Below, piece by piece: positions 18,121-26,068 of a stretch of 36,311 nucleotides of DNA. How positions within the stretch are numbered: the first letter of the stretch is position 1; each line of letters starts with the position of its first letter. The notes under the pieces were generated by a model. It did no database searches. It was not told where the DNA came from and saw nothing but the letters and a program-made list of their open reading frames with translations. The translations under genes and the position numbers were made by a program. The stretch is from Candidatus Obscuribacterales bacterium (GTDB lineage: Bacteria > Cyanobacteriota > Vampirovibrionia > Obscuribacterales > Obscuribacteraceae). The stretch covers positions 1-36,311 of the forward strand of contig JAIETE010000249.1 of NCBI GenBank assembly GCA_019745505.1, written 5' to 3'.

Positions 18121-18171
18121 AATAAGTTACTTATTCTCGAGTGTTGAAAAAGTTCGATTTCTGGGAACTTT
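18121..18171. promoter_or_regulatory. Two inverted repeats upstream of the receiver/kinase gene
   Basis: AATAAG-TTA-CTTATT (18121-18135) and AAAGTTC-N9-GAACTTT (18149-18171) sit 71-121 bases before the start at 18242. Neither is followed by a T-run, so they look more like operator or leader elements than a terminator for the upstream gene. Confidence 0.35.
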
Positions 18172-18241
18172 CAAGGTATCGGGGCTCATCAAACCTGGGC
18201 TCGGAAATTGGCTAGCGGACTGACTGAGAGACTCCTTCCAG

Positions 18242-19363
18242 ATGGCGACCGTAGAACCGGTATCCGTACTTCTGATTGGCGACAACCGCACTGATTACGT
18301 GACCGTGAGGCACCTTCTGGTCGACGAGACACGCGGAGAATATCAGGTCACCTGGTCGCGCACTTTATCAGACGGTCTGAACCTTCTAAAAACAAATACC
18401 TATCAGGTCCTTCTTTTCGATCTGACCACTTCAATTGGTCAAAGTCAGCGCGCGTTCAGCGAATTCTGGAGCGAATTGGTCAGCCAACCGGTAATAGTCA
18501 TCTGTCCACCGGAAAATGAAAGTGCTGCCATTGACGCGGTAAAAAGAGGAGCGCAAGACTACCTGCTGCACACACATATCGATCGAGAAAGACTGCACCG
18601 CGCAATCAATCTGGCACTTGTTCGCAGCGCCCTGGTAAATGAGCAGAAGAAAAAAGCTGGTTTGGAAAAAACCATGGGTCTGAGCAGGCTCAAGGAAGAC
18701 TTCATGGGTCTACTCGCCAATGAAGTCTGGTTGCCGCTTCTTGGCGGGCGTCTCGTGCTAGAACACTTACTGGAAGGTTCGCTGGGCGATTTGAACGAAC
18801 AGCAAAAGGTGGCGCTTTCACAATTGAAAAAAGGCAATGAAGAATCGCTTGCAGTCACGCAGGAACTGCTTGATGTCTATACGTACGATCAGACTAGGCA
18901 ACAACTGGCGAAGTCGGACATCAATATGAAGGAGCTTATTGAAGTCTGCATACAGGAGTGTGCAGCGCAAAGCAAATTCAAAGGGATTACCGTCACCGCC
19001 GATTATCCGCAGGGTGTTCCTACTATCAAAGGAGACCCGTCCGGCATAAGGCGAGTGCTCTTAATACTCATGGAAAACGCCATCAAATTTTCGCCCAACA
19101 AACAGACTGTGGACATTAACGTCGCGCAACTGCCGGAAGGTGTTCAAATATCCATTAACGATCGCGGCAGGGATATCGACCCGGACGATCAGAAGCGCCT
19201 TTTCATGCGCTTTTGGGAAGGAGAGACGGGAAGAAAGTATTCCACTAAGAGTGGAATGCACTTGTACTTATGTCAACGCATTGTCGACTCTCATGGCGGA
19301 AAACTGACTGTCAACAGCAAACCTCAGACAGGCACAACATTCATCGTAACTTTGCCCAAATGA
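18242..19363 (+). CDS. Receiver + histidine-kinase protein lacking the phospho-His
   Basis: A 373-aa soluble protein. Residues 1-125 are a receiver-like domain with D60 in VLLFDL and a GAQDYLL segment, but the conserved Lys after it is replaced (LLHTH) and the acidic pair is GD, not ED. Residues ~145-215 align with a HisKA dimerisation helix: KEDFMGLLANEVWLPL corresponds to the usual K-x-DF...SHELRTPL, so N160 stands where the phospho-acceptor His belongs. The HATPase domain (~255-373) has the N-box ENAIKFSP, but its G boxes are altered (DRGRDI, SGMHLYL). It probably cannot autophosphorylate; it may be a pseudokinase or allosteric partner. The ATG is at 18242. It is co-directional with the tandem kinase-like gene 65 bases downstream. 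Confidence 0.88.
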   Translation: MATVEPVSVLLIGDNRTDYVTVRHLLVDETRGEYQVTWSRTLSDGLNLLKTNTYQVLLFDLTTSIGQSQRAFSEFWSELVSQPVIVICPPENESAAIDAVKRGAQDYLLHTHIDRERLHRAINLALVRSALVNEQKKKAGLEKTMGLSRLKEDFMGLLANEVWLPLLGGRLVLEHLLEGSLGDLNEQQKVALSQLKKGNEESLAVTQELLDVYTYDQTRQQLAKSDINMKELIEVCIQECAAQSKFKGITVTADYPQGVPTIKGDPSGIRRVLLILMENAIKFSPNKQTVDINVAQLPEGVQISINDRGRDIDPDDQKRLFMRFWEGETGRKYSTKSGMHLYLCQRIVDSHGGKLTVNSKPQTGTTFIVTLPK

Positions 19364-19428
19364 ATCTCTCGCCTCCAGCAAATGCAGCCGGATCAAGGGA
19401 CGGACTCCTGTGCTCCCAGAGGTTGTGA

Positions 19429-21381
19429 ATGCACTGGCCGACTCCGCAGGACTACAACGAATCCGTTCAGATGCCTGAATATTCGTTTTGCGACGAGCAA
19501 TTGGCTCGTGGATTGCCGGAGTTGACACCGATCGGTTTGCCGAAGCCGGTAACGGGAAACTTCGCCAGCGTCTACAGATTCGACACGGATCAGCAGCGAG
19601 TGGCGGTCAAGTGTTTTCTCCGCTTTGTGCAAGATCAGCAAGAGCGCTACAAGCAGATAAGCGCGTTTATGGCGGCAAATCCGACTCGCTTCATAGTTGA
19701 CTTCGAGTACATGGAACAAGGCATACGAGTTAAGGCAGACTGGTATCCAATCCTCAAAATGGCATGGGTAGAGGGTGTAACACTCGACCAATTTTTACGC
19801 AAAAACGTAGCCAACAGGCCGGCGATGGAAAAACTCAGCGCTCAATTCCTGGCTATGCTCAAAGAGTTGAAGCGCATTGGTATCGCCCACGGTGATCTAC
19901 AACACGGCAACATTTTGGTTCAACCCAGTGATATCCGGTTGGTAGACTATGATGGCATGTTTGTGCCTTCTCTTTCCGGCAAGCTGACGAACGAATTGGG
20001 GCACTCAAATTACCAGCATCCTAAAAGAGGTGCGCAGCACTTTTCTGCAGCGACTGATGACTTTTCTGCATGGTTGATTCACAGTTCACTTTTGATCCTC
20101 TCGCTAGATCCTCTGCTATTCAAGAAATTCGCAGGTGGTGACGAATGTATTCTGTTTCGGCATACGGACCTGAAAGACCCCAGCCGATCAAGACTGTTTC
20201 GAGAGCTGCTGGCTCATCCCAACGCACAGGTGAAGGCTCGCGGAGACCTGATCAAACGCCTGGCGGAGTGCCCCATCGAAAGAGTCCCACCATTTGCCGA
20301 CAAGCTGCCTACAGTAGATACTATTCCAGTAGAGGTTCGCAAGCAAGAGACTCAAGCCGCTTGCGATGCTCCAGTCAATAAAGCCGACAAGCCAAATTTC
20401 CCCGATTGGATGCTTCCAGACGATGTCACAGCAACGGTTTCCGATCCGAAGCCAATCGCGGGCTCAGTGAAAAAGCCACAGAATCGGCCGATTCCATCTC
20501 ACTTAAAGCAACCGCCACGCCTTCCTACAAAATTGAAATGGCCCACCCTCGAGCAATACGAAAAGGCGGTTGTCGCTCCAGCATCCTCCTTTAGAGATCT
20601 AGAACTGGCAAGCGCCAGCCCATTTGTAAAACTGAAGATCAAGGGCAAGCACGGCATCGTTTATCAGCTCACAACGAAGCAAAGGCAATTCGCCGTCAAA
20701 TGTTTCATCGAAGAACTTCCGAACCGAGAAGAGCGCTACAAAGAAATAGCCCTAATCAAAGAAGGTCCTCTCGCCAAATACTTTGTCGAATCGGCCTATC
20801 TCGAAGAAGGCATAAAAGTAGAAGGCAACTGGTTTCCATGCCTGAAGATGAATTGGCAGCAAGGAGAAACCATCGACAAATATGCTTGCAGCATGCTAGC
20901 CACCAACGACCGAGAAGCGCTCGACAGGCTCATCTATGATTTTCGAGCAATGCAATTGTTGTTCTTGAACCATGGTATCGCCCATGGTGATCTAGAGCCT
21001 AGTAATATAATAATTGATCCAGCCGGCGCAATTAAATTGGTGGATTACGATGCTCTGTATGCGCCCACCCTGAAAAATCTCAGTGGCGGAGAAGCCGGAA
21101 GCCCGCTCTACCAACATCCCACCCGAAATTCCAACCACTTCGGTCCGTGGTTGGACAATTATCCCGCTCTATTAATAGATAGCGTCCTGACGGCTATGGC
21201 AGCCACCGGTGGAATCGTTAACAATCCTAACTGGGACAGTTTCCTCCAGCTAGTGAGACCACGCAACTGGTCGCAGAGCGATCCGTCCTCACCTGTCACG
21301 CGGAGAAGCAGGCTGATAAAGGAAATGCAGAAGACAAAGGTGGAAAGAGTACCCCCTTTAAATACTGCGATTAAACTTTAA
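19429..21381 (+). CDS. Protein with two tandem atypical kinase-like domains
   Basis: A 650-aa protein made of two homologous ~300-aa halves joined by a Lys/Pro-rich linker (~300-365). Each half starts with a W-P-T-x-x-x-Y motif (HWPTPQDYNESV; LKWPTLEQYEKAV), then a nucleotide-binding Lys strand (RVAVKCF, K ~61; QFAVKCF, K ~424), then HGDLQHGN (~154) or HGDLEPSN (~518), then LVDYDGMF or LVDYDALY, where DYD replaces DFG. Asp and Asn of the catalytic loop are kept in both. The HGD loop is closer to aminoglycoside-kinase/RIO-like than Hanks kinases. No TM segments. The start ATG 19429 has AGAGG 6 nt upstream. Substrate unknown. Activity is plausible in both halves, but one may be regulatory. Confidence 0.85.
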   Translation: MHWPTPQDYNESVQMPEYSFCDEQLARGLPELTPIGLPKPVTGNFASVYRFDTDQQRVAVKCFLRFVQDQQERYKQISAFMAANPTRFIVDFEYMEQGIRVKADWYPILKMAWVEGVTLDQFLRKNVANRPAMEKLSAQFLAMLKELKRIGIAHGDLQHGNILVQPSDIRLVDYDGMFVPSLSGKLTNELGHSNYQHPKRGAQHFSAATDDFSAWLIHSSLLILSLDPLLFKKFAGGDECILFRHTDLKDPSRSRLFRELLAHPNAQVKARGDLIKRLAECPIERVPPFADKLPTVDTIPVEVRKQETQAACDAPVNKADKPNFPDWMLPDDVTATVSDPKPIAGSVKKPQNRPIPSHLKQPPRLPTKLKWPTLEQYEKAVVAPASSFRDLELASASPFVKLKIKGKHGIVYQLTTKQRQFAVKCFIEELPNREERYKEIALIKEGPLAKYFVESAYLEEGIKVEGNWFPCLKMNWQQGETIDKYACSMLATNDREALDRLIYDFRAMQLLFLNHGIAHGDLEPSNIIIDPAGAIKLVDYDALYAPTLKNLSGGEAGSPLYQHPTRNSNHFGPWLDNYPALLIDSVLTAMAATGGIVNNPNWDSFLQLVRPRNWSQSDPSSPVTRRSRLIKEMQKTKVERVPPLNTAIKL

Positions 21382-21495
21382 TTCAGTTGCTAAGATTGCG
21401 GTAAATACGCAGTTCGCGGGCTGCATTCACGATCTCTTCACCCTGCCGTAGATACGATCGTCAGTGACCTCCCACACATCCGAAGAGATCCTCCC

Positions 21496-22587
21496 ATGAA
21501 TAGAAACGATGGCGGGCGCACACCTGGCGAAGTAACGCGCGTATCTGCAATAGACAATACTGAGACTGCAATTGATCCGGGCGACTACTGGAGACGAACT
21601 TCTACAAAGCCGGACAACTATCAATTTACAGGCGATCAAGGCGACAAGAAGGTCGTTGCCGCGACGGCAAATCCTTCTGATGCTGCAAAGACCTACACAG
21701 TGAAGGACAAGGACAGTCTCTGGTCCATCGCCAACAAAATGGTCAATGATTCAAACCACAAAGACAAATCGGACAAGTTCAAACTTGATGTGGTCAAAGG
21801 TCTAGTAGAAAAGAACAAAGACTCAATCAAGGGGCTGGAAGCAAATCCCGACAAGATCAAAGGCGGCTGGACCCTCAAGGTCGACAGCGTCGAAGAATTA
21901 GCAAAACTGGGGCACGGCAAAGTGCTTCATACAACTTATAAACCGCCAAGCGAGCGTAAAGAGAAAGAAAGCGCACCGAAAAACGGTGAAACTCCGCCTG
22001 AGCAACACAGGCACCGGGGAGAAAGGCGCGAACGCACCGACTATGGCTCAGCACAGCACAGAGATCCGATGTATGGGGATCCGAGGTACGGAGATCAAAG
22101 ATACGGAGATCAAAGATTCGGAGATCAACGATACAACCAAAGACAGATGGACATGGGCCCGGCTAAGGAGATCATGGGAATGATCGGCATGGTGGCTGGC
22201 AGCGCCATTCTAGGAAATGTCTTGGGTAGAGGAAATGACCATCACCACTTCCGCCCTCGCCCGTATTATGACGATTACGGTTATGACAGATACGACAGAT
22301 ATGGCGGCTCAGGCTATTACGATGGCGGCTATTACAGCAATCCTCGCTATCCGAACTATCAAAACTACAGACCGCATCAGTTTCAGCAATACCGCGAGCC
22401 GGTAAACTACTCGCATTACGGACATCCACAGCAAAATTTCTCGATGCCAATCCAACAATTGCAACAAAGTCAATTTAGAATTCCTCAAATTCACCACCAT
22501 CAACAACAGAGAGATTGGAGCGCGCAGTATCAGCAAAGACTGCAGCAACAGCAACAGCAGCAGCAATGGCGGCACAGAAACGCATAG
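21496..22587 (+). CDS. LysM-domain protein with low-complexity tail
   Basis: A 363-aa protein. Residues ~65-135 form a LysM-like domain (KTYTVKDKDSLWSIANKM...GGWTLKV) with an enlarged middle; LysM binds N-acetylglucosamine polymers such as peptidoglycan. A His/Arg/Glu-rich linker leads to pentapeptide repeats YGD[PQ]R (~193-212), then a short hydrophobic Gly/Met segment (MGMIGMVAGSAILGNVLG), a Tyr/Gly/Asp-rich stretch and a Gln/His-rich end with eight consecutive Gln. There is no N-terminal signal peptide, which is odd for a cell-wall binder; it could be exported another way or lie inside the cell. The ATG is at 21496. Confidence 0.8.
   Translation: MNRNDGGRTPGEVTRVSAIDNTETAIDPGDYWRRTSTKPDNYQFTGDQGDKKVVAATANPSDAAKTYTVKDKDSLWSIANKMVNDSNHKDKSDKFKLDVVKGLVEKNKDSIKGLEANPDKIKGGWTLKVDSVEELAKLGHGKVLHTTYKPPSERKEKESAPKNGETPPEQHRHRGERRERTDYGSAQHRDPMYGDPRYGDQRYGDQRFGDQRYNQRQMDMGPAKEIMGMIGMVAGSAILGNVLGRGNDHHHFRPRPYYDDYGYDRYDRYGGSGYYDGGYYSNPRYPNYQNYRPHQFQQYREPVNYSHYGHPQQNFSMPIQQLQQSQFRIPQIHHHQQQRDWSAQYQQRLQQQQQQQQWRHRNA
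22072..22131 (+). repeat. Four 15-base tandem repeats in the LysM gene
   Basis: Units start at 22072, 22087, 22102 and 22117; the second and third are identical (TACGGAGATCAAAGA) and the others differ by a few bases. They encode YGDPR, YGDQR, YGDQR and FGDQR. Copy number could vary between strains. Confidence 0.85.
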
Positions 22588-22836
22588 CCGGCAAGTATGC
22601 AATTGCTAAAAGAAGTAATAGGCAAGTCTTTCATAGCTCCGCTCAACCGGACTACCGCGTCCGAACTAAGCAAGTTCAAATTGCACATCAATAGAGTGAA
22701 TCATTAATTGTCCAGCAAATTGTTCTCAATATCGAGCAATCTGCGTTCAGCAAACGACTGATAGCTTAATCTGCCGCCGTGGCATATGCTAATTGCCTGT
22801 CTTCACAGCGACAGATTTTTAGCGAGGCGGTAGGAT
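22588..22836. other. Intergenic region without recognisable element
   Basis: These 249 bases lie between the LysM gene and the PEBP gene. I see no RNA gene, strong hairpin or convincing promoter. Confidence 0.3.
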
Positions 22837-23439
22837 ATGCTGAATTTGCAACAAAGAAAGACTGCATTGATGCTCTCATTGTTCACAACGCTCGCGGTCG
22901 GAATCAACCATTCCAATATCTGCGCCAACGCTGGAGAAACCAAGGCAGCGACCGGCATAAAGCAAAACAAACCACCAGCACGGATCAATATCAATAGCAC
23001 CGCTTTTGGTGCAAACAAAACCATTCCCAAGCTATTCACAGGTGACGGAAAAGACATTTCGCCGCAACTGCAATGGACAGCAGGTCCGGCGGGAACTAAG
23101 TCCTATGCACTCTCTGTCGAGGACCCGGATGCGCCAGGGGGTACCTGGTGGCATTGGATCCTGATCAACATTCCGGCTAGTGTCACTCAACTGAGTGAAG
23201 CAGCCAGCAGGAGTAAGAATTTGCCAGTAGGATCTTTTGAAGGAAAAAATGACTTCGAAAAGCTCGGCTACAATGGACCAATGCCACCCAAAGGACAGAA
23301 CCATCACTATCAGTTCAAGGTGGTTGCGCTCGACGCGAAGCTCACGCTCAGTCCCGGCTGTACGAAACAGCAGTATGAGTCAGCGATAAAGGGGCATATT
23401 ATAGGGCAAGGATACCTGATTGGGACCTACTCTCATTGA
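22837..23439 (+). CDS. Exported PEBP-family (YbhB/YbcL-like) protein
   Basis: A 200-aa phosphatidylethanolamine-binding-protein fold. The N-terminus is a signal peptide (RKTALMLSLFTTLAVG, likely cut in the NICANAG region near 30). The family signatures are clear: FTGDGKDISPQLQW, the ligand-site block VEDPDAPGGTWWHWILINIP and the loop YNGPMPPKGQNHHYQF. Bacterial members are small periplasmic or cytosolic proteins of unclear biochemical role. ATG 22837 has GAGG 9 nt upstream. The stop codon overlaps the TTG start of the downstream transferase by four bases, so the two are likely translationally coupled although no functional link is obvious. Confidence 0.93.
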   Translation: MLNLQQRKTALMLSLFTTLAVGINHSNICANAGETKAATGIKQNKPPARININSTAFGANKTIPKLFTGDGKDISPQLQWTAGPAGTKSYALSVEDPDAPGGTWWHWILINIPASVTQLSEAASRSKNLPVGSFEGKNDFEKLGYNGPMPPKGQNHHYQFKVVALDAKLTLSPGCTKQQYESAIKGHIIGQGYLIGTYSH

Positions 23440-24167
23440 AAGATCCGGAAATCCTCTATTCTTACGTTGCGCACCCAAGCCAGTGCGGCTACCTGCCTGA
23501 CGAAACATGGCAGCTGAAATATGCGATGGTGCATAACCTGACGCCGGACAAATACTGGGAATTGATCAATACCGGATGGAGACGCTTCGGCCAGATTCTC
23601 TTTCGTCCAGCCTGCCCATCCTGTACGGCATGCCAACCGATCCGCGTTTTGACGAAGGAGTATCAACCGAATAGGAGCCAGCGTCGCCTGATAAAACAAA
23701 ATGAGAATACAGTAGAGCTGAAAGTACAGGTCCCCAGTTTGAACGACGAAAAGCTGTCACTGTACATGCGGCACCATCAAAGTCATTCGCAGACAAAGGG
23801 ATGGCCGGCTCCGTCTTTGATTGGTGGAGTGGAGCATCTATCATCAATTATCGAAGGACCTTTCCCAGTTGAAGAGTGGTGCTATTACATCGATGGGAAG
23901 CTGGTTTCTGTAAGTTATATGGATGCACTGAAAGACGGATTTTCAGGCATATATTTTTACTGGGATCCGGATTACAAAAATCATCGACTAGGTACCTGGA
24001 TTTTGATCACCATGATCAAACGCGCAGCAGAATTGAATCTGCCGTATGCATATCTCGGCTACTTCGTAAAAGGCTGCCGCTCAATGGAATACAAAGGACA
24101 TTACACGCCCTCAGAAATACTCTATCCCGACGGCACCTGGCGCCTAGTTGATCCGATGAATCAATGA
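23436..24167 (+). CDS. bpt: Arginyl-tRNA--protein transferase-like / aspartate-glutamate leucyltransferase
   Basis: A 243-aa member of the Ate/Bpt family, which transfers an amino acid (Leu in bacterial Bpt, Arg in Ate) from tRNA to the N-terminus of proteins with exposed Asp/Glu, making an N-degron for ClpAP/ClpS. It has the N-terminal Cys cluster C17, C60, C63, C66 (RPACPSCTAC), QPIRV, the FxPNRSQRR-like block YQPNRSQRR, and the C-terminal GNAT-like part with GIYFYWDP, LGTWILI and LGYFVKGCRSMEYKG. Length fits bacterial Bpt. The TTG start overlaps the previous stop (TTGA). Leu versus Arg specificity cannot be read from sequence; the bacterial Bpt assignment is by length and N-terminus. It is the last gene before the putative element. 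Confidence 0.9.
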   Translation: MKDPEILYSYVAHPSQCGYLPDETWQLKYAMVHNLTPDKYWELINTGWRRFGQILFRPACPSCTACQPIRVLTKEYQPNRSQRRLIKQNENTVELKVQVPSLNDEKLSLYMRHHQSHSQTKGWPAPSLIGGVEHLSSIIEGPFPVEEWCYYIDGKLVSVSYMDALKDGFSGIYFYWDPDYKNHRLGTWILITMIKRAAELNLPYAYLGYFVKGCRSMEYKGHYTPSEILYPDGTWRLVDPMNQ

Positions 24168-24188
24168 CATCACTATAGTCACACACAT

Positions 24189-24209
24189 AAAGATCGATTA
24201 TCCGGGGAT
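24189..24209 (+). repeat. Left 21-base direct repeat (putative attL)
   Basis: AAAGATCGATTATC-C-GGGGAT, matching 27695-27715 with one mismatch at base 15. It lies 22 bases after the bpt stop and encodes KIDYPG in the RHS frame; RHS similarity begins exactly here. See the element entry. Confidence 0.55.
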
Positions 24210-24996
24210 GGCTAATAGGACTGAATTCGCGTTTGACGGAAATTCAGCAAATCGAAAAATTGTTGAAATCGTATCCGGTTCGACGTCTAATACGAAGCAG
24301 TTTGTTACAGCCGCTGGCGCTAAGCTCGAAGAGCGCGACGGCAGCAGTGCATTAACAAAAATCTTTCAAAAATACGGTGAGAAAATATCCTCGACAAACT
24401 ACTATTACGCGAAGGACCGCCTCGGCTCTGTGCGCGAGATGACAGACTCGGCCGGAGGCATGCAAGCTCAATATTCATACGACCCGTACGGCAGGGTCAC
24501 AAAGCTGGCGGAAAACCAAGTGTCGGACTTCCAGTATGGTGCCTATTACCTGCATGACCGAAGCAGTCTGAATTTGACCTATTTTAGGCAATACAATTCG
24601 AATTTCGGAAGATGGCTTAGCAGAGATCCTATCGATGAACCGCACCTAGCGTATGAGCCGTCAATCTTAGCCGATCCTACCTTTGCTCCATTGGCATATT
24701 TCGCCAATCTGTACTCCTATACAAACAATCATCCAACAAACTCAACAGATCCTTATGGGCTCTTCGATGATGGTAGTGGAGGTTACAAAAAATCATGTAT
24801 GGAAATGTGCATAGGGGCGGTTCTTTTGGGATTAGCGCTCTGCATAAGCGGAGCCATGCTGAGTGGACCTTATGCAGTTGGTGGAGTGATTGGATGCTTT
24901 ATAATCGCTGCTTGCCTCGCGTACGCATGCAAAAAATTCTGTGATAGTGAACCTTGGAAGCATGGAAGATGTCCAAATAATCAATGCTCTGTTTAG
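24208..24996 (+). CDS. RHS-repeat C-terminal fragment with hydrophobic tip
   Basis: 262 aa covering only the end of an RHS/YD-repeat protein: TEFAFDGNSANRKIVEI, YYAKDRLGSVREMTD, YSYDPYGRV, the core YYLHDRSSLNLTYFRQYNSN-FGRWLSRDPI and the boundary motif DPYGL at ~181. After it comes an ~78-residue tip with two hydrophobic segments (~197-245) and seven Cys, ending NNQCSV. Full RHS proteins run to thousands of residues; the long shell-forming N-terminal part is absent and no RHS homology exists upstream, so this is a displaced tail or a cassette waiting for recombination. GGGG abuts ATG, so translation may be weak. A tip of this kind could act on membranes (inference). Confidence 0.85.
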   Translation: MANRTEFAFDGNSANRKIVEIVSGSTSNTKQFVTAAGAKLEERDGSSALTKIFQKYGEKISSTNYYYAKDRLGSVREMTDSAGGMQAQYSYDPYGRVTKLAENQVSDFQYGAYYLHDRSSLNLTYFRQYNSNFGRWLSRDPIDEPHLAYEPSILADPTFAPLAYFANLYSYTNNHPTNSTDPYGLFDDGSGGYKKSCMEMCIGAVLLGLALCISGAMLSGPYAVGGVIGCFIIAACLAYACKKFCDSEPWKHGRCPNNQCSV

Positions 24997-25038
24997 GAGT
25001 CATCCTCTTCAGATGGCTGTCGCGAAAATAGGCTTCTG

Positions 25039-25215
25039 TTATACAGTGCCCTTGCCCGCTTTAAGTTCAATCAAAATTTCTCGCAGAATTGAGTTTGTTT
25101 CTTTCATTGATTCTTTGCTCAATCTAACAAAGCTTTTGAACGTGAACATGAAAGCTACGAACAACAAAATTGGAATTAAGAATGCCATGAGCATTGTGAA
25201 CATATTCGCGTCCAT
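25039..25215 (-). CDS. Small single-TM protein facing the RHS tail
   Basis: 58 aa. ATG 25215 follows AGGAG at a 9-nt spacing, one of the best ribosome sites in the region. One TM helix (FLIPILLFVAFMFTF) at ~11-25 is followed by an amphipathic, Lys/Glu-rich helix (VRLSKESMKETNSILREI). It is encoded convergent to the RHS tail, 42 bases from its stop. It has no recognised family. Position next to an RHS tip makes an immunity role thinkable, but immunity genes normally lie downstream on the same strand, so this is only a suggestion. A competing 98-aa frame on the plus strand is judged a shadow. Confidence 0.55.
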   Translation of the reverse strand: MDANMFTMLMAFLIPILLFVAFMFTFKSFVRLSKESMKETNSILREILIELKAGKGTV

Positions 25216-26068
25216 TGCGGGCATCTCCTATGGCTGAAACTCGGCTCCGTCACATCTACACCGAAATGATTTGCAAATTACTTTCTCATCTAAAAATGAG
25301 AGAAGTAGCCTCATCTTACCAATTTACTCTACATTGCGCGAAACTGTTTCTGCAACAGCGTTCTTGTGTTCGGACTTTTCGGTTGCCCGACAGGGAGATA
25401 GCAGGATAAGGCCGCAGGCGCCCGTTCCCGAAAACCCCTATTCTGACCAGGTTTTGCGGCGGCCCCAAAATTTTTCGCCGGGGTGCCCAAGGTGAGTTTT
25501 CCTGCGTGGGTGTCTTGTTTGTGGCATTCCCTCCAAAAAAGGATATACGAAAGTCCTTCGTCTGTCACTCTTCGTTTTTCAAATTCGAAAATCAGAGGCG
25601 CCCATCTTTGCGAAGTGGCATTGAGCGACTGTTTGAGTATGGCGCATTCATGCTTTTCTGTCGGCGTTGATGTTTACTTTCGAATGCGCCTTTTCGTGTT
25701 GTCAAAAAAGTGGGCAAAATTTCGCCTCTCGAACAATCTAAAGAAAAAATGTTCATCGTTCACCGCTAATGGTGCTGTTTATTGAATCCTGGTCAATTTT
25801 CATAGGTAGCTTGTCACATCACAGTAATTACTATCAAACAGTCAAAACGCGGTAGGCATCGAATTCCTCAGTGGTATCCTGCGAGTGAGGCGAAACCGCT
25901 TTTCAATTTTTCGAACAGCAGAAATTTGCCTCTATTTTCAATCCAGCGTTAGCGACCTCGCGAACATCCTGAAACTCTTCAGGTAAATCTCCAGAATCCC
26001 CTACAAGCGATTTTTGGCCAGCAGCAGGTCACTTCACCAGGCAAGACAGAAAAACATCGTTTTTGGAG
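25216..26068. other. Non-coding, inverted-repeat-rich region inside the element
   Basis: No ORF with protein-like composition was found in about 850 bases. Visible structure: TCTCAT/ATGAGA at 25285-25302, GGCCGC/GCGGCC around 25412-25464, a perfect 9-bp pair GGCGCATTC (25641-25649) with GAATGCGCC (25682-25690), a 10-base palindrome AGTAATTACT (25823-25832) and hairpin CCTGAA-ACTC-TTCAGG (25968-25983). No tRNA cloverleaf was recognised. This could be recombination or replication DNA, or untranslated RNA. Confidence 0.4.

Noticed and set aside
22542..22566. CAG-rich tract as a regulatory repeat
   Set aside because: It encodes the polyGln end of the LysM protein and needs no other explanation.
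24941..25237. 98-aa plus-strand ORF after the RHS tail, possible immunity gene
   Set aside because: It overlaps the RHS end, has no clear SD, and most of it is the complement of the better-supported minus-strand membrane ORF.
25329..25568. 79-aa minus-strand ORF in the non-coding part of the element
   Set aside because: No SD, irregular composition, and a competing plus-strand frame over the same bases; no family recognised.
25483..25785. 100-aa plus-strand ORF
   Set aside because: Cys/Ser/Arg/Phe-rich composition typical of translated non-coding DNA, and the inverted repeats at 25641-25690 lie inside it.
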